Source of the DNA: Lentimicrobium sp. L6
GTDB lineage: Bacteria > Bacteroidota > Bacteroidia > Bacteroidales > UBA12170
Length of the DNA: 41,522 nucleotides
Assembly: GCF_013166655.1 (NCBI RefSeq)
Contig: NZ_JABKCA010000055.1
Span: forward strand, 1 to 41,522
Reading direction: 5' to 3'
The notes under the pieces were generated by a model, which was given only the letters and a program-made list of their open reading frames with translations, ran no database searches and was not told where the DNA came from. This document shows positions 32,795 to 41,402 of this stretch, piece by piece. The stretch's first letter is position 1, and every line of letters starts with the position of its first letter. Both the position numbers and the translations under genes were made by a program.

Positions 32795-32811
32795 AGCCAC
32801 CAAAACAAAAA

Positions 32812-32848
32812 AAAAAGATGTCATAGCTTAAAGCGATGACATCTTTTT
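32812..32848. terminator. Bidirectional terminator between DUF3857 and ahcY genes
   Basis: GATGTCAT at 32817-32824 pairs with ATGACATC at 32836-32843, plus GCT/AGC inside with one A-G mismatch; A-run before and T-run after. The core differs at two of 27 positions from the terminator at 24041-24073. Confidence 0.85.
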
Positions 32849-32869
32849 CTTGTTCCGATAAGCTAAACT

Positions 32870-34294
32870 CTAATATCTATAGTGATCAGCTTTATAAGGA
32901 CCTTCCACTTTAACGCCAATATAATCAGCTTGTTCTTTAGAAAGTTCTGTTAATTTCACACCAATTTTTGCTAGGTGTAAACGAGCTACTTCTTCATCTA
33001 AATATTTAGGTAAGCGATAAACGCCAACTTCATACTCATCTTTCTTCTCCCAAAGGTCAATTTGAGCTAAAGTCTGATTGGTGAAAGAATTACTCATTAC
33101 AAAACTTGGGTGACCTGTAGCACAACCTAAGTTCACTAAGCGGCCTTCAGCCAATAGGAAGATAGAATGTCCATCAGGGAAATTATAACGATCAACCTGA
33201 GGTTTGATATTGATTTTCTCAACACCAGGAATGGCTTCCATTTGTACCACTTGGATTTCGTTATCGAAATGTCCAATATTACAAACAATAGCTTGATCTT
33301 TCATTTGACTCATGTGCTCAGCTGTAATGACGTCTTTGTTACCAGTAGTAGTCACAAATACATTTCCTTCTTTAACTGCTTCCTCCATGGTAGTTACTTC
33401 AAAACCTTCCATAGAAGCTTGTAAAGCACAAATAGGATCAATCTCAGTAACTATAACTCTAGCACCATAAGATCTCATAGAATGAGCAGAACCTTTTCCT
33501 ACATCACCATATCCTGCAACCACAACAACTTTACCTGCAAGCATCACATCTGTAGCTCTCTTGATACCATCAGCCAAAGACTCACGGCATCCATAAAGGT
33601 TATCAAATTTAGATTTAGTAACGGAATCGTTCACATTGATAGCTGGAACTAATAATTCACCATTTTCAAACATATGATATAAACGGTGAACACCTGTTGT
33701 TGTTTCTTCAGAAACACCTTTCCATTCAGCAACTGTACGTTCCCATCTTGTAGGGTCCTCTTTTAATAATCCTTTAAGAAGCTTTAAAATCTCACCTTCT
33801 TCCTCAGTTTCAGGCTTGTAATCTAAAACAGTTGCATCTTTTTCAGCAGCATACCCTTTGTGGATTAATAGAGTAGCATCTCCACCATCATCAACAATAA
33901 GTTGAGGGCCTTTTCCACCAGGAAAATTTAAAGCTTGATTTGTACACCACCAGTATTCTGATAAAGTTTCGCCTTTCCAAGCAAACACAGGAACACCAGT
34001 AGCAGCAATAGCAGCTGCAGCGTGATCTTGCGTAGAAAATATATTACAGCTACACCATCTTACATCAGCGCCAAGAGCCACCAAAGTTTCAATTAAAACA
34101 GCAGTTTGAATGGTCATGTGTAATGAACCCATGATTCTAACTCCGTTCAATGGCTTAGTTTCACCGTATTTTTCACGGAGAGACATCAGGCCTGGCATTT
34201 CGCTTTCTGCGATATCTAATTCTTTTCTTCCCCATTCGGCCAAAGAAATATCGGCAACTTTATAAGGAAGATTTGTGGTAAGTAATTCTGACAT
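32870..34294 (-). CDS. ahcY: Adenosylhomocysteinase
   Basis: AhcY splits S-adenosyl-L-homocysteine into adenosine and homocysteine in the cytoplasm, clearing the product inhibitor of methyltransferases. The 474-residue protein carries [17 protein letters not shown] with H59, [22 protein letters not shown], the [12 protein letters not shown] motif, [13 protein letters not shown] with K227 and D231, and the NAD-binding GYGDVGKG (261-268). The C-terminus [10 protein letters not shown] holds the lysine and tyrosine that complete the neighbouring subunit's NAD site. An insert of about 40 residues near 150-190 is the bacterial type. A -7 box lies 39 bases upstream. The adenosine made could be used by the PfkB kinase at 13872 (inference). 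No methionine-cycle genes are adjacent. Confidence 0.98.
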   Translation of the reverse strand: MSELLTTNLPYKVADISLAEWGRKELDIAESEMPGLMSLREKYGETKPLNGVRIMGSLHMTIQTAVLIETLVALGADVRWCSCNIFSTQDHAAAAIAATGVPVFAWKGETLSEYWWCTNQALNFPGGKGPQLIVDDGGDATLLIHKGYAAEKDATVLDYKPETEEEGEILKLLKGLLKEDPTRWERTVAEWKGVSEETTTGVHRLYHMFENGELLVPAINVNDSVTKSKFDNLYGCRESLADGIKRATDVMLAGKVVVVAGYGDVGKGSAHSMRSYGARVIVTEIDPICALQASMEGFEVTTMEEAVKEGNVFVTTTGNKDVITAEHMSQMKDQAIVCNIGHFDNEIQVVQMEAIPGVEKINIKPQVDRYNFPDGHSIFLLAEGRLVNLGCATGHPSFVMSNSFTNQTLAQIDLWEKKDEYEVGVYRLPKYLDEEVARLHLAKIGVKLTELSKEQADYIGVKVEGPYKADHYRY

Positions 34295-34333
34295 AAATTT
34301 ATATATTATTATTCTTAACTATTTTAAGGGGAG

Positions 34334-34341
34334 CAAAGATA
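34334..34341 (-). promoter_or_regulatory. -7 promoter box for ahcY
   Basis: TATCTTTG on the minus strand, 39 bases before the ATG at 34294. It lies just beyond the 3' end of the frameshifted outer-membrane gene. Confidence 0.6.
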
Positions 34342-34384
34342 GCAATATTTTATAGGGATCTTAAATCGAAAAATCAAATTATTG

Positions 34385-34949
34385 TTAATCTATTGGTCTG
34401 GATTTTATGCTATTACGCAGAACACTAAATTCTAAACTAAGAAATGTGCTAAAAAAGCTAAATTCTGAATTAATACTGGCCTGGAAATCAAGGCCAATAC
34501 TCATAAAATCAAGAGGAATTAGCTTAAAACCAAGCTTTAAAGGAAGTCCTAATTTAGAATAGTTTTCGGTAGCATATTGATAACCAGAAACAGTATGGTA
34601 TAATTTTGCTCCTCTATTACCCCCCCCATACTAAACTCAAGCCAAACTGACATTCAAATCTAAAAACACGACTCCCAAAATATCTTCCCAGCATGAAACT
34701 AAGATCATTTCTATTCTCTCTAGGCTCCGATGGACCAAACAATTCTATCTCATTAAATCGCAGAAAACTTCCAGTATAAATATCCTTAAGTGAAAAAATA
34801 TTAACCCCTAAGCCATAAGATTTCCAAGGTTTTGTATTCACATCATAGCTCATTCCAATCTTAGGATTAATAGAATATTTATTAGTATTACCTTGAGCCA
34901 AGACTGAAACTGAGAAAACAAACAGGAGGATGGTCGCTAATAATCTCAT
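34385..34949 (-). pseudogene. Outer-membrane barrel gene broken at a G8 tract (possible phase-OFF allele)
   Basis: The gene starts at ATG 34949 with a signal peptide (LATILLFVFSVSVLAQ) and codes beta strands up to RFECQFGLSLVWGG, then hits TAA at 34617-34619 after 110 residues. The stop directly follows eight Gs on the coding strand (plus 34620-34627 are C). With seven Gs the frame would continue as GGNRGAKLYHTVSGY and go on through LGLPLKLGFKLIPLDFMSIG and LDFQASINSEFSFFSTFLSL to TAA at 34385, giving 187 residues ending in good barrel strands. The intact second half argues for recent loss or slippage-mediated phase variation rather than old decay; sequencing error in the homopolymer is the alternative. 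A -7 box lies 16 bases upstream of the ATG. Confidence 0.8.
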
Positions 34950-34965
34950 AAACTGATTTAAGCAA

Positions 34966-34973
34966 CAAAGTTA
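34966..34973 (-). promoter_or_regulatory. -7 promoter box for the G8-tract outer-membrane gene
   Basis: TAACTTTG on the minus strand, 16 bases before the ATG at 34949. The promoter looks intact, as expected for a switchable rather than a dead gene. Confidence 0.55.
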
Positions 34974-35029
34974 CAATTTACAACACCCCTTTTCCAGTTA
35001 TACACTCATTGCCACATTCTTCATTCCAT

Positions 35030-35071
35030 AAAAAACCTCAATTTAATGATAATAAAACCATCAAATTGAGG
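35030..35071 (-). terminator. Terminator after yceI
   Basis: CCTCAATTT (35036-35044) pairs with AAATTGAGG (35063-35071); on the minus strand the stem is followed by TTTTTT (35035-35030). It lies 14 bases past the yceI stop. Confidence 0.75.
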
Positions 35072-35084
35072 AGATACTATTATT

Positions 35085-35657
35085 TTATTTTGTAACCAAA
35101 GTCACTGTAAGCGTAAAATCATCATAAATCATTTTATCGCCTAAGCCCTCGAAAAAAGAACCAGAACCGTAGCGAACATCATATTTAGAACGATCAACTA
35201 CTACTGTGGCCATCATTTTTCCATCATCTTTTTTCACTTCAAACTCAATAGGTAAAGTAATGTCTTTTATGGTTAACTCCCCCATAACACTGGCTTTATC
35301 CTTTTTGAATTTGGAGCTTTTACTAATCACAAGTTTGGCTGTTGGAAATTTTTCAACTCCGAAAAAATCTTCAGACTTTAAATGACCTTCAAGCTTGGCT
35401 TTGTATTCAGCATCTTCAATATCTGCATTTACAATACTGCTCATGTCGATTACAAATTCACCTCCTTTTAAGGCTTTGCCTTCCATCACCACATAACCTT
35501 CTTGTAAACTAATGCTTCCATTATGTTCTCCAGTTACCTTTTTTCCCAACCATTCTAGGCTCGATTTATCGGTATCTATTTCTACTTTCTGTGCCATTAC
35601 ACCTACACTTGCTAATATGATAACGGCTGCTAATATTGATTTTATTGTATTCATCAT
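35085..35657 (-). CDS. YceI family periplasmic lipocalin-like protein
   Basis: A 190-residue exported protein. The signal peptide (SILAAVIILASVGVMAQ) is followed by the YceI pattern: KSSLEWLGKKVTGEHNGSISLQEG, then GEFVIDMSSIVNADIEDAE, GHLKSEDFFGVEKFPTAKL and the closing GELTIKDITLPIEFEVKK. The fold is a lipocalin-like barrel that binds polyisoprenoids or other hydrophobic molecules. It starts 25 bp after the pirin stop with no promoter box between, so it is probably cotranscribed. A terminator follows at 35030-35071. The ligand cannot be deduced. Codon 2 is also Met, giving an equally plausible start. Confidence 0.93.
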   Translation of the reverse strand: MMNTIKSILAAVIILASVGVMAQKVEIDTDKSSLEWLGKKVTGEHNGSISLQEGYVVMEGKALKGGEFVIDMSSIVNADIEDAEYKAKLEGHLKSEDFFGVEKFPTAKLVISKSSKFKKDKASVMGELTIKDITLPIEFEVKKDDGKMMATVVVDRSKYDVRYGSGSFFEGLGDKMIYDDFTLTVTLVTK

Positions 35658-35682
35658 TATTGTTTTTAATTGTTATTTAATT

Positions 35683-36402
35683 CTACTTAATATTCGGAAC
35701 TTCTATGCACAATACATAAGCCGACCGATTGGCCTTTATTTTTGTTTCTTGAATTTCTGATAAACTCATGGCATCTCGTGCTTCTAAAGCCTCCCCTTCT
35801 ATTTCAACCTCTCCATCAATAATAAAAAGATATACACCATAACTAGACTCCTCCAGGTGATAATTTATCGAAGAATTTGCTTCCATAAATACTCGTGATA
35901 TTTTAGCTTCTTGATGAATCGTCAGTGCATTACCATCGGGTTTAGTCACGCTGGTAACTAATTGTTGCCACGTATTCTGAGCTTCTTCTGGATGAAAATA
36001 TTTCTGATCATAAACAGGCTTTACATTGCTTTCATTTGGAAATATCCATAGTTGTAGTAAATTGATATCTTCGGATTTACTGGCATTTTCTTCAGAATGA
36101 AATATTCCAGTACCAGCACTCATCACCTGAATTTCATTTACTCCAATCACCTCCTCATGATTCATGGAATCTTTATGACTTATTGCTCCTCGCAAAGGAA
36201 TGGTAATAATTTCCATATTATCATGGGGATGCTCTCCAAATCCTGTTCCGGCTTGAATAATATCATCATTCAAAACCCGAAGTGCACCAAAATGCATTCT
36301 ATCTCTATTCTGATATCCAGCAAAACTAAAGCTATACCTGGCTTGTAGCCATTGATAATTTGCTTCACCTCTACTATCAGATTTTATGATGTTTTTCTTC
36401 AT
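35683..36402 (-). CDS. Pirin family bicupin (YhhW-like)
   Basis: A 239-residue cytoplasmic bicupin. The N-terminal cupin has the pirin metal site: H58 and H60 in FGEHPHDNMEI, and H102 and E104 in GIFHSEEN. The spacing is standard. Pirins of the YhhW type can oxidise quercetin-like flavonols; others act as redox-sensing cofactors. A frame extension to 36441 runs through the -7 box TATCTTTG, so the start is set at ATG 36402, which is preceded by AAGGAGG, an unusually complete Shine-Dalgarno for this phylum. It heads the pirin-yceI operon, and an AraC regulator gene lies just upstream on the same strand, a likely controller (inference). Confidence 0.92.
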   Translation of the reverse strand: MKKNIIKSDSRGEANYQWLQARYSFSFAGYQNRDRMHFGALRVLNDDIIQAGTGFGEHPHDNMEIITIPLRGAISHKDSMNHEEVIGVNEIQVMSAGTGIFHSEENASKSEDINLLQLWIFPNESNVKPVYDQKYFHPEEAQNTWQQLVTSVTKPDGNALTIHQEAKISRVFMEANSSINYHLEESSYGVYLFIIDGEVEIEGEALEARDAMSLSEIQETKIKANRSAYVLCIEVPNIK

Positions 36403-36413
36403 TTCTCCTCCTT
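36403..36413 (-). promoter_or_regulatory. Strong Shine-Dalgarno before pirin
   Basis: On the minus strand AAGGAGGAGAA directly precedes ATG 36402. Nearly all other genes here lack a recognisable Shine-Dalgarno, so this one is unusual and confirms the start. Confidence 0.7.
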
Positions 36414-36426
36414 GAATTTTATAATG

Positions 36427-36434
36427 CAAAGATA
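36427..36434 (-). promoter_or_regulatory. -7 promoter box for pirin-yceI
   Basis: TATCTTTG on the minus strand, 24 bases before ATG 36402. It lies in the 98-bp gap after the AraC gene, so pirin can be transcribed separately from the methyltransferase-AraC unit. Confidence 0.6.
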
Positions 36435-36500
36435 ACGGCAAGGTTCAAGGTGAATGATATCAAAATCCAAGAGGATGATGTCAAAATCCGATATAGCTAG

Positions 36501-37403
36501 TTAAGAGTTTGTTAAGGACTGTCGAAACTGAGTGAAAGATATATTTTCTTCCTTTTTAAAGAAGCGACTAAAATGTGAGGATTCTTGAAATCCTATTTGA
36601 AATGCAATTTCTTTAGAACTAAGTTCGGTGTGCAATCCCAAGCGCTTAGCTTCCAAAATCAATCTTTGTTGAATGAGTTCTTTTGCAGTCTTGTTCATAC
36701 TTGACTTTATTACATTATTCAAATAGTCTGATGATATTTTTAATTCTTTGGCATAGTCAGCTACTTTATGCCATGATTTGAAATTAGATTCTAATAGGGA
36801 TTTAAAACTCTTGACTAGTTGCCCACCAGCTTGTAGAAACTGATCGCTATCTTCAGCTTTTGGAGGATGAGAATAAGGACTACATTCTATTAGAAATAGT
36901 TTGAGGTAAGCTCCAATTTTATCAAATTTAAAAGGATCGTTTTTGGGGAGTAGTTCGCGAATTTTGTAGACGAGTTCTTGGAGTTGATAAGCCGAATCGT
37001 GTGAGATTTGAATCGGAGGAGTGCTTCCGATATCGGAGAAAAGGTTGAGGTTAGAAATAAAAGTATCACTGATATCATTCTTGGCTAAAAAATCGCATGA
37101 AAACAAAATCACCATTCCCTTTGGATTCTCTGAATGGTCCACTTGATGCACTTGACCAGGACTCACAAAGAAGATATCGTTTGGTCGCATTTCGTATTCC
37201 TTATAATCGATAATATGCCGACCAGAATAATTTTGCGACCAAAGCACCGTGTGGTAATTGTGGCTATGCGGCGTATCAGTATGATGCCCAAACATCTCTA
37301 TAACTTCCTCAACAGAACGGATAGCAAAATCCACCACCTGTTCATTATGACGAAGTTCATAAGCTGGAAAACTCCCTTCCTCTTGATTGACTCTTTTACC
37401 CAT
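36501..37403 (-). CDS. AraC family transcriptional regulator with cupin sensor domain
   Basis: A 300-residue regulator. The N-terminal AraC-type cupin runs to about 150, with HHTDTPHSHNYHTVLW and MRPNDIFFVSPGQVHQVDHS, the usual ligand-binding beta barrel. The C-terminal part has two helix-turn-helix motifs, the first in WHKVADYAKELKISSDYLNNVIK and the second in SSKEIAFQIGFQESSHFSRFFKKEE. The FQESSHFSRFFKK signature is classic. It starts three bases after the methyltransferase stop, so they are cotranscribed. The effector is unknown; its likely targets are the methyltransferase and pirin-yceI, which lie on either side (inference). Confidence 0.94.
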   Translation of the reverse strand: MGKRVNQEEGSFPAYELRHNEQVVDFAIRSVEEVIEMFGHHTDTPHSHNYHTVLWSQNYSGRHIIDYKEYEMRPNDIFFVSPGQVHQVDHSENPKGMVILFSCDFLAKNDISDTFISNLNLFSDIGSTPPIQISHDSAYQLQELVYKIRELLPKNDPFKFDKIGAYLKLFLIECSPYSHPPKAEDSDQFLQAGGQLVKSFKSLLESNFKSWHKVADYAKELKISSDYLNNVIKSSMNKTAKELIQQRLILEAKRLGLHTELSSKEIAFQIGFQESSHFSRFFKKEENISFTQFRQSLTNS

Positions 37404-37406
37404 CTA

Positions 37407-38021
37407 CTAAATCTTCCTTCCCATATATCTAATTAGTGAACTTTTGCCTTGATGAAACTCACCTTCATTTAAAACAGCGACCTCCTCAGATAACTCTATA
37501 GTTTCAAATCCTAAAAAATCTTCTTCAATCATTTCTTTAGTAAATAGCATCTTCACGTCTCTTGGGCCACTTCCTCTCTCATTCTCTTTACTAACTTCAA
37601 GATGAGATTGCGAAAAGCCTTCTAGTATAACGATTCCATACTTTTTCAAATATTTTTGATATTTTTGATGAATTAGCTGACGTATTTGAGGAGGGAAGTG
37701 AGCAAAAATCAGGACTAAAATATCATAACTTTCCTCTTCCAATTCGATATTTTGAAGATTGGCAACATGATATGTAATAGAAACTCCTTTTTCTTTTGCT
37801 AATTGCTCAGCCTTTCTTTTTCCACCATCACTAAAATCGATGGCAGTTACACCGAATCCTAATTGAGCAGCATAAACCGCATTTCGTCCTTCTCCTTCTG
37901 CAGGAAACAACACAGAACCCTTTTGATGGACTCGATTTAAAACTGTTTTTAAATATTTATTAGGCGCCATACCATAAGCATATTCATCACCTTGGTATCT
38001 CTCATTCCAAAATTCTTTCAT
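37407..38021 (-). CDS. Class I SAM-dependent methyltransferase (TehB/thiopurine-type)
   Basis: A 204-residue protein with the class I methyltransferase fold. FWNERYQGDEYAYGMAPNKYL is the opening typical of the TehB/SmtA group, and motif I is the variant FPAEGEGRNAVYAAQLG (residues 39-55) followed by acidic D62 in GVTAIDFSDG. The later SYDILVLIFAHFPP segment forms motif IV and GIVILEGFSQ motif VI. Substrates in related proteins are tellurite, thiopurines or thiol compounds; this one cannot be named. It heads a unit with the AraC regulator (three-base gap). The SAH it makes would be removed by AhcY. No clear -7 box is seen; TTACTTTG at 38028-38035 is the nearest. Confidence 0.9.
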   Translation of the reverse strand: MKEFWNERYQGDEYAYGMAPNKYLKTVLNRVHQKGSVLFPAEGEGRNAVYAAQLGFGVTAIDFSDGGKRKAEQLAKEKGVSITYHVANLQNIELEEESYDILVLIFAHFPPQIRQLIHQKYQKYLKKYGIVILEGFSQSHLEVSKENERGSGPRDVKMLFTKEMIEEDFLGFETIELSEEVAVLNEGEFHQGKSSLIRYMGRKI

Positions 38022-38079
38022 ATCACAAAGTAAACAGAAGTATACTTAAGAAATAAAGCTTTTATGTTTTTTAACAGGA

Positions 38080-38901
38080 TTACTTGTTCCTTTTCTTCTT
38101 ACTGAGTTTAGAGCCCAAAGGATATTTAAGGTTCTTGTATTCGAATAGTTCCCCTTTAATAGAACCAACAATAATTTCTGATTTCACTAAAATAGGTATT
38201 CTATTTTTATCATCAGTAATCCAAAGACTCATAGGATAGGGATTATCAAAAACCTCCCCAGTTATCACCATAGGAAGAAACTTATGGCAACGAAATTTCC
38301 CCATACTGGTTTCTACAATTTCAATTCCTTTGTAAATAATAGCAGAAGTATATACCGAATCATCTAAATAGAAATCTATTGGGAAATTATCATCCACCTG
38401 AATACTATCTATATCCAGGTTTCGAGCAAAATAAAAAGCGGACACCATATCCTGAGTATTCAAACCAATAGAAATTTCTTGTTGACGAGAACGAGCGGTC
38501 ATGTTCAAGTAATCAAAATCTACATCATCTTCCACCTTATATCCGCCTTCATTCGTCCTTCGAACAAACCGGTAAGGTTTTAAAGATTCTTCATCGAACC
38601 ATGATTCAAATTTATCTCGAACTTTAAAAAAGAAATCAAAAGAACCTGTTGAACGGCCACTACCAATGGCATGAAATGTTGTTCTTCCATTAAAGAAATC
38701 TTTGTCTTTGGCAATTTCCAAGGTTGCTTTTCCAGCATAAACCTTTCCTATTAATGGGGCATCATAATACACCCAATATTTAAGACTCTCACCTCTTTCG
38801 AATGCTAAGCTTTCCTTTCCTTGTGAAAATACCAAAAACCCACTAAGCATAAAAGCTAGTAGCATAGTCATTTTCAGTAGGATCCTCTTGATTTGGTTCA
38901 T
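38080..38901 (-). CDS. DUF3108 domain exported protein
   Basis: A 273-residue exported protein. The signal peptide is followed by GESLKYWVYYDAPLIGKVYAGKATLE, the DUF3108 entry. The rest is a series of long beta strands (FFFKVRDKFESWFDEESLKPYRFVRR; SLWITDDKNRIPILVKSEIIVGSIKGEL). DUF3108 proteins of this size occur widely in Bacteroidota and proteobacteria and are thought to reside in the periplasm; their function is unknown. The C-terminal tail is strongly basic (KLSKKKRNK). It has its own -7 box. No nearby gene suggests its role. Confidence 0.88.
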   Translation of the reverse strand: MNQIKRILLKMTMLLAFMLSGFLVFSQGKESLAFERGESLKYWVYYDAPLIGKVYAGKATLEIAKDKDFFNGRTTFHAIGSGRSTGSFDFFFKVRDKFESWFDEESLKPYRFVRRTNEGGYKVEDDVDFDYLNMTARSRQQEISIGLNTQDMVSAFYFARNLDIDSIQVDDNFPIDFYLDDSVYTSAIIYKGIEIVETSMGKFRCHKFLPMVITGEVFDNPYPMSLWITDDKNRIPILVKSEIIVGSIKGELFEYKNLKYPLGSKLSKKKRNK

Positions 38902-38917
38902 AGCATTGAATAAAAAG

Positions 38918-38925
38918 CAAACTTA
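38918..38925 (-). promoter_or_regulatory. -7 promoter box for the DUF3108 gene
   Basis: TAAGTTTG on the minus strand, 16 bases before the ATG at 38901. No -33 TTG at normal spacing. Confidence 0.5.
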
Positions 38926-39102
38926 AAAAAATATTAAGCGAGGTTTAGGTTAAAGAATACTAAAATTCAACAATTATTACTTAATAACAAAAAGTAGCTC
39001 TATTTCTATTTTAGCTCAAAACACTAAATAAACAAAGCCAAACGGAAAATAGTTTTTTATACGCAAAAAACAATTTGATTTAGGAAAATAACAATGTTTT
39101 CT

Positions 39103-39110
39103 TATATTTG
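39103..39110 (+). promoter_or_regulatory. -7 promoter box for the TerB-like gene
   Basis: TATATTTG, 25 bases before ATG 39136. A TTG at 39075-39077 is 25 bp upstream, slightly long for a -33. The box excludes the upstream in-frame start at 39094. Confidence 0.6.
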
Positions 39111-39135
39111 TAGGGTAATTATAATTAATCACATT

Positions 39136-39579
39136 ATGGCATTATTTTCATTTAAACAGCTTATATACGGTGGAATGGTAGCTATTGCTGGTGTTGACGG
39201 CGAAGTTACTTCCAAAGAAACGAAATTTGTAAATCAAGTTTTCGACAAATATTTAAAAATAAACTCCAAGGAGAAAAAAGAAGTCCTAAACGTTTGGGAT
39301 GAAAAAGGTGATGACACCTTCACTGAAATCCTTATCGAGGAACTCAAAGATTTTCCAAAAAGAGATCAGATTGAAGCTTTTTCATATATTATGAAATTCA
39401 TTAGCTGGTCTAAAACACAGTATAATCAAAGTAAAGCAGAGTCTACAAAAGGAGTCGATCCTATTAGAGCAGAGATGGATTTATACCATAAGAAAGCCGA
39501 AATGATTATGCGTTCTTTAGATTTTAATTCTAAAGAATATGCTGCGGCAACAAGAACAACAAGAACTGCAAAAAAATAG
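39136..39579 (+). CDS. TerB-like helical protein
   Basis: A 147-residue cytoplasmic protein. It begins MALFSFKQLIYGGMVAIAGVDGEVTSKETKFV, which matches the TerB/DjlA-N motif (small-residue helix, DGEV, then an acidic helix start), a helical bundle that may bind metal through the acidic residues. The rest is mostly charged helices, ending in a flexible Thr/Arg/Lys tail. TerB family members occur with tellurite-resistance and stress clusters, but no ter genes are near. An upstream extension from 39094 is rejected because the -7 box lies inside it. It is monocistronic with its own terminator. Confidence 0.8.
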   Translation: MALFSFKQLIYGGMVAIAGVDGEVTSKETKFVNQVFDKYLKINSKEKKEVLNVWDEKGDDTFTEILIEELKDFPKRDQIEAFSYIMKFISWSKTQYNQSKAESTKGVDPIRAEMDLYHKKAEMIMRSLDFNSKEYAAATRTTRTAKK

Positions 39580-39596
39580 TTCTGTTAAGATATTTT

Positions 39597-39632
39597 AAAA
39601 GAGGATATTACTGATGTAGCATCCTCTTTTTT
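39597..39632 (+). terminator. Terminator after the TerB-like gene
   Basis: AAAAGAGGAT (39597-39606) pairs with ATCCTCTTTT (39621-39630), with an inner TAC/GTA extension, followed by more Ts. Confidence 0.85.
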
Positions 39633-39715
39633 AGTTCTATATTTCCCTTTAACTTCATGATATCTAAATTGTATATATATAATCTTCACTATACCCTGTT
39701 ATCTATAAATAATTT

Positions 39716-39723
39716 TACTTTTG
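39716..39723 (+). promoter_or_regulatory. -7 promoter box abutting the DUF3109 start codon (probable leaderless mRNA)
   Basis: TACTTTTG ends four bases before the ATG at 39728, the same arrangement and almost the same sequence as upstream of the MATE gene (15310-15324). Confidence 0.55.
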
Positions 39724-39727
39724 CCAA

Positions 39728-40315
39728 ATGATATCAATAGGAAAAACAATTATTTCGGAGGAGGTTGTCAAGAAACAATTTAGTTGTGACTTAAATGCCT
39801 GCCATGGTGAGTGTTGCATTCAAGGAGACAGTGGAGCTCCTTTAGAAGAGGAAGAAATAGGAGTTATAGAGGATTGTCTTGATGAGATAAAACCCTATAT
39901 GACCAAAAGTGGAAAAGCCGCCGTTCGTAAAAATGGTATTTTTGACTATGATAGCGATGGAGACTTTGTAACTACCTTGGTAAAAGGACAAGAATGTGCT
40001 TTTGTATATTTTGAAGGTGAAATCGCCTTATGTGCTATTGAAAAAGCATATAGAGAAGGAAAAATCAATTATTACAAACCCATCTCTTGCCATCTATACC
40101 CCATCAGAATTAGTCAATATAAAGATTTTGAGGCCATCAATTATCACAAATGGGAAATTTGCGACCTCGCTTTACTTAAAGGTAAGAAAGAGCAATCGGC
40201 CATTTACGAATTCCTAAAAGAGCCACTCATCAGAAAATATGGTGAAGACTGGTATAAACAACTGGATGAAGAAGTGAAATCTGGTCGCTACGATGAGATT
40301 TTAAATAGAGAGTAG
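39728..40315 (+). CDS. DUF3109 cysteine-rich protein
   Basis: A 195-residue cytoplasmic protein of the DUF3109 family, common in Bacteroidota. The N-terminal FSCDLNACHGECCIQGD holds C20, C25, C29 and C30, followed by C50, C90, C102, C121 (ISCHLYPIR) and C145. The set C-x4-C-x3-CC plus later cysteines resembles the YkgJ-type metal/iron-sulfur zinc-binding pattern, so a bound metal or cluster is likely (inference). Acidic tracts (LEEEEIGVIEDC) separate them. Its function has not been established to my knowledge. It is monocistronic, apparently leaderless, and followed by a perfect 42-bp palindromic terminator. Confidence 0.9.
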   Translation: MISIGKTIISEEVVKKQFSCDLNACHGECCIQGDSGAPLEEEEIGVIEDCLDEIKPYMTKSGKAAVRKNGIFDYDSDGDFVTTLVKGQECAFVYFEGEIALCAIEKAYREGKINYYKPISCHLYPIRISQYKDFEAINYHKWEICDLALLKGKKEQSAIYEFLKEPLIRKYGEDWYKQLDEEVKSGRYDEILNRE

Positions 40316-40330
40316 TAATGATGCTAACAA

Positions 40331-40372
40331 AAATAAAATGGCAGAATAAATATTTATTCTGCCATTTTATTT
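40331..40372. terminator. Perfect 42-bp palindrome, bidirectional terminator
   Basis: Positions 40331-40351 are the exact reverse complement of 40352-40372, with ATGGCAGAATAAA in the arm. A-rich and T-rich ends suit termination of both the DUF3109 and rfbA transcripts, which converge here. Confidence 0.8.
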
Positions 40373-40401
40373 ATCAGCACTATTCTATACTAGGTCAAAA
40401 G

Positions 40402-41262
40402 CTAATTTAAAATATTCATTAAATATTGACCATAGCCACTTTTTACCAACGGCTCGGCTAACTTTCTCAACTGGTCTTTGTCAATAAAGCCCATTCTATA
40501 GGCGACTTCTTCTATTCCTCCTATCATTAAACCCTGTCGGTTTTCGATGGCTTCCACAAACTGAGAAGCTTCATTTAATGAAGCGAAGGTTCCGGTATCT
40601 AACCAGGCTGTACCACGTCCAAGGATACCAACTTTTAGTTTACCCTCTTCTAAATAATGACGATTTACGTCGGTAATTTCATACTCACCTCTAGCACTTG
40701 GCTTTATATTTTTTGCTACTTCTATAACTGAGTTATCATAGAAATACAGACCAGGAACAGCATAATGACTTTTCGGTTTTTCTGGTTTTTCTTCAATTGT
40801 GATAGCGTTGTGATTATCATCAAACTCTACTACACCATATCTTTCTGGATCATTTACGTGATAAGCATATACAACACCACCATCAGGATCGCTATTAGCC
40901 TGAAGTAATTTACTTAAACCTTCTCCATAAAATATATTATCTCCTAAGACCAAAGCCACTTTATCATCACCGATAAACTCTTCACCTAAAACAAAAGCCT
41001 GTGCCAAACCATTAGGTACTTTCTGTACCTTATAACTAAATTTCAAGCCCAAGTTTTCTCCTGTTCCAAATAATCTTTCAAAATGAGGAAGGTCGTGTGG
41101 AGTTGAGATGATTAAAATCTCTTGTATTCCTGCCATCATAAGCACTGACAATGGATAATAAATCATTGGCTTATTATAGATGGGCATTAATTGTTTACTA
41201 ACGGCTAAGGTTAAAGGATGAAGACGAGTACCGCTTCCTCCAGCTAATATAATTCCTTTCAT
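40402..41262 (-). CDS. rfbA: Glucose-1-phosphate thymidylyltransferase
   Basis: RfbA/RmlA joins dTTP and glucose-1-phosphate to dTDP-glucose, the first step toward dTDP-L-rhamnose and other deoxysugars of surface polysaccharide. The 286-residue protein shows the nucleotidyl-transfer motif [13 protein letters not shown] (residues 6-18), [29 protein letters not shown] with the metal-binding Asp, [20 protein letters not shown] and [11 protein letters not shown]. Length is typical. It is the only sugar-nucleotide gene in the window, so the rest of a polysaccharide cluster probably lies beyond the right edge, although the 260 bp to that edge hold a repeat and no gene. No standard -7 box is visible. 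Confidence 0.97.
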   Translation of the reverse strand: MKGIILAGGSGTRLHPLTLAVSKQLMPIYNKPMIYYPLSVLMMAGIQEILIISTPHDLPHFERLFGTGENLGLKFSYKVQKVPNGLAQAFVLGEEFIGDDKVALVLGDNIFYGEGLSKLLQANSDPDGGVVYAYHVNDPERYGVVEFDDNHNAITIEEKPEKPKSHYAVPGLYFYDNSVIEVAKNIKPSARGEYEITDVNRHYLEEGKLKVGILGRGTAWLDTGTFASLNEASQFVEAIENRQGLMIGGIEEVAYRMGFIDKDQLRKLAEPLVKSGYGQYLMNILN

Positions 41263-41402
41263 AGGTTGTTCTTTTTTAACTTTAATCTAAGTTACAAATA
41301 AATAACGAAGATACAAAACCCTTGATATGGAATGACAGGGCAAACGCACACTTTGTTAAAAAGCTATTTTTAGAAGAAAATAGATTAATCTATAGGTATA
41401 AT

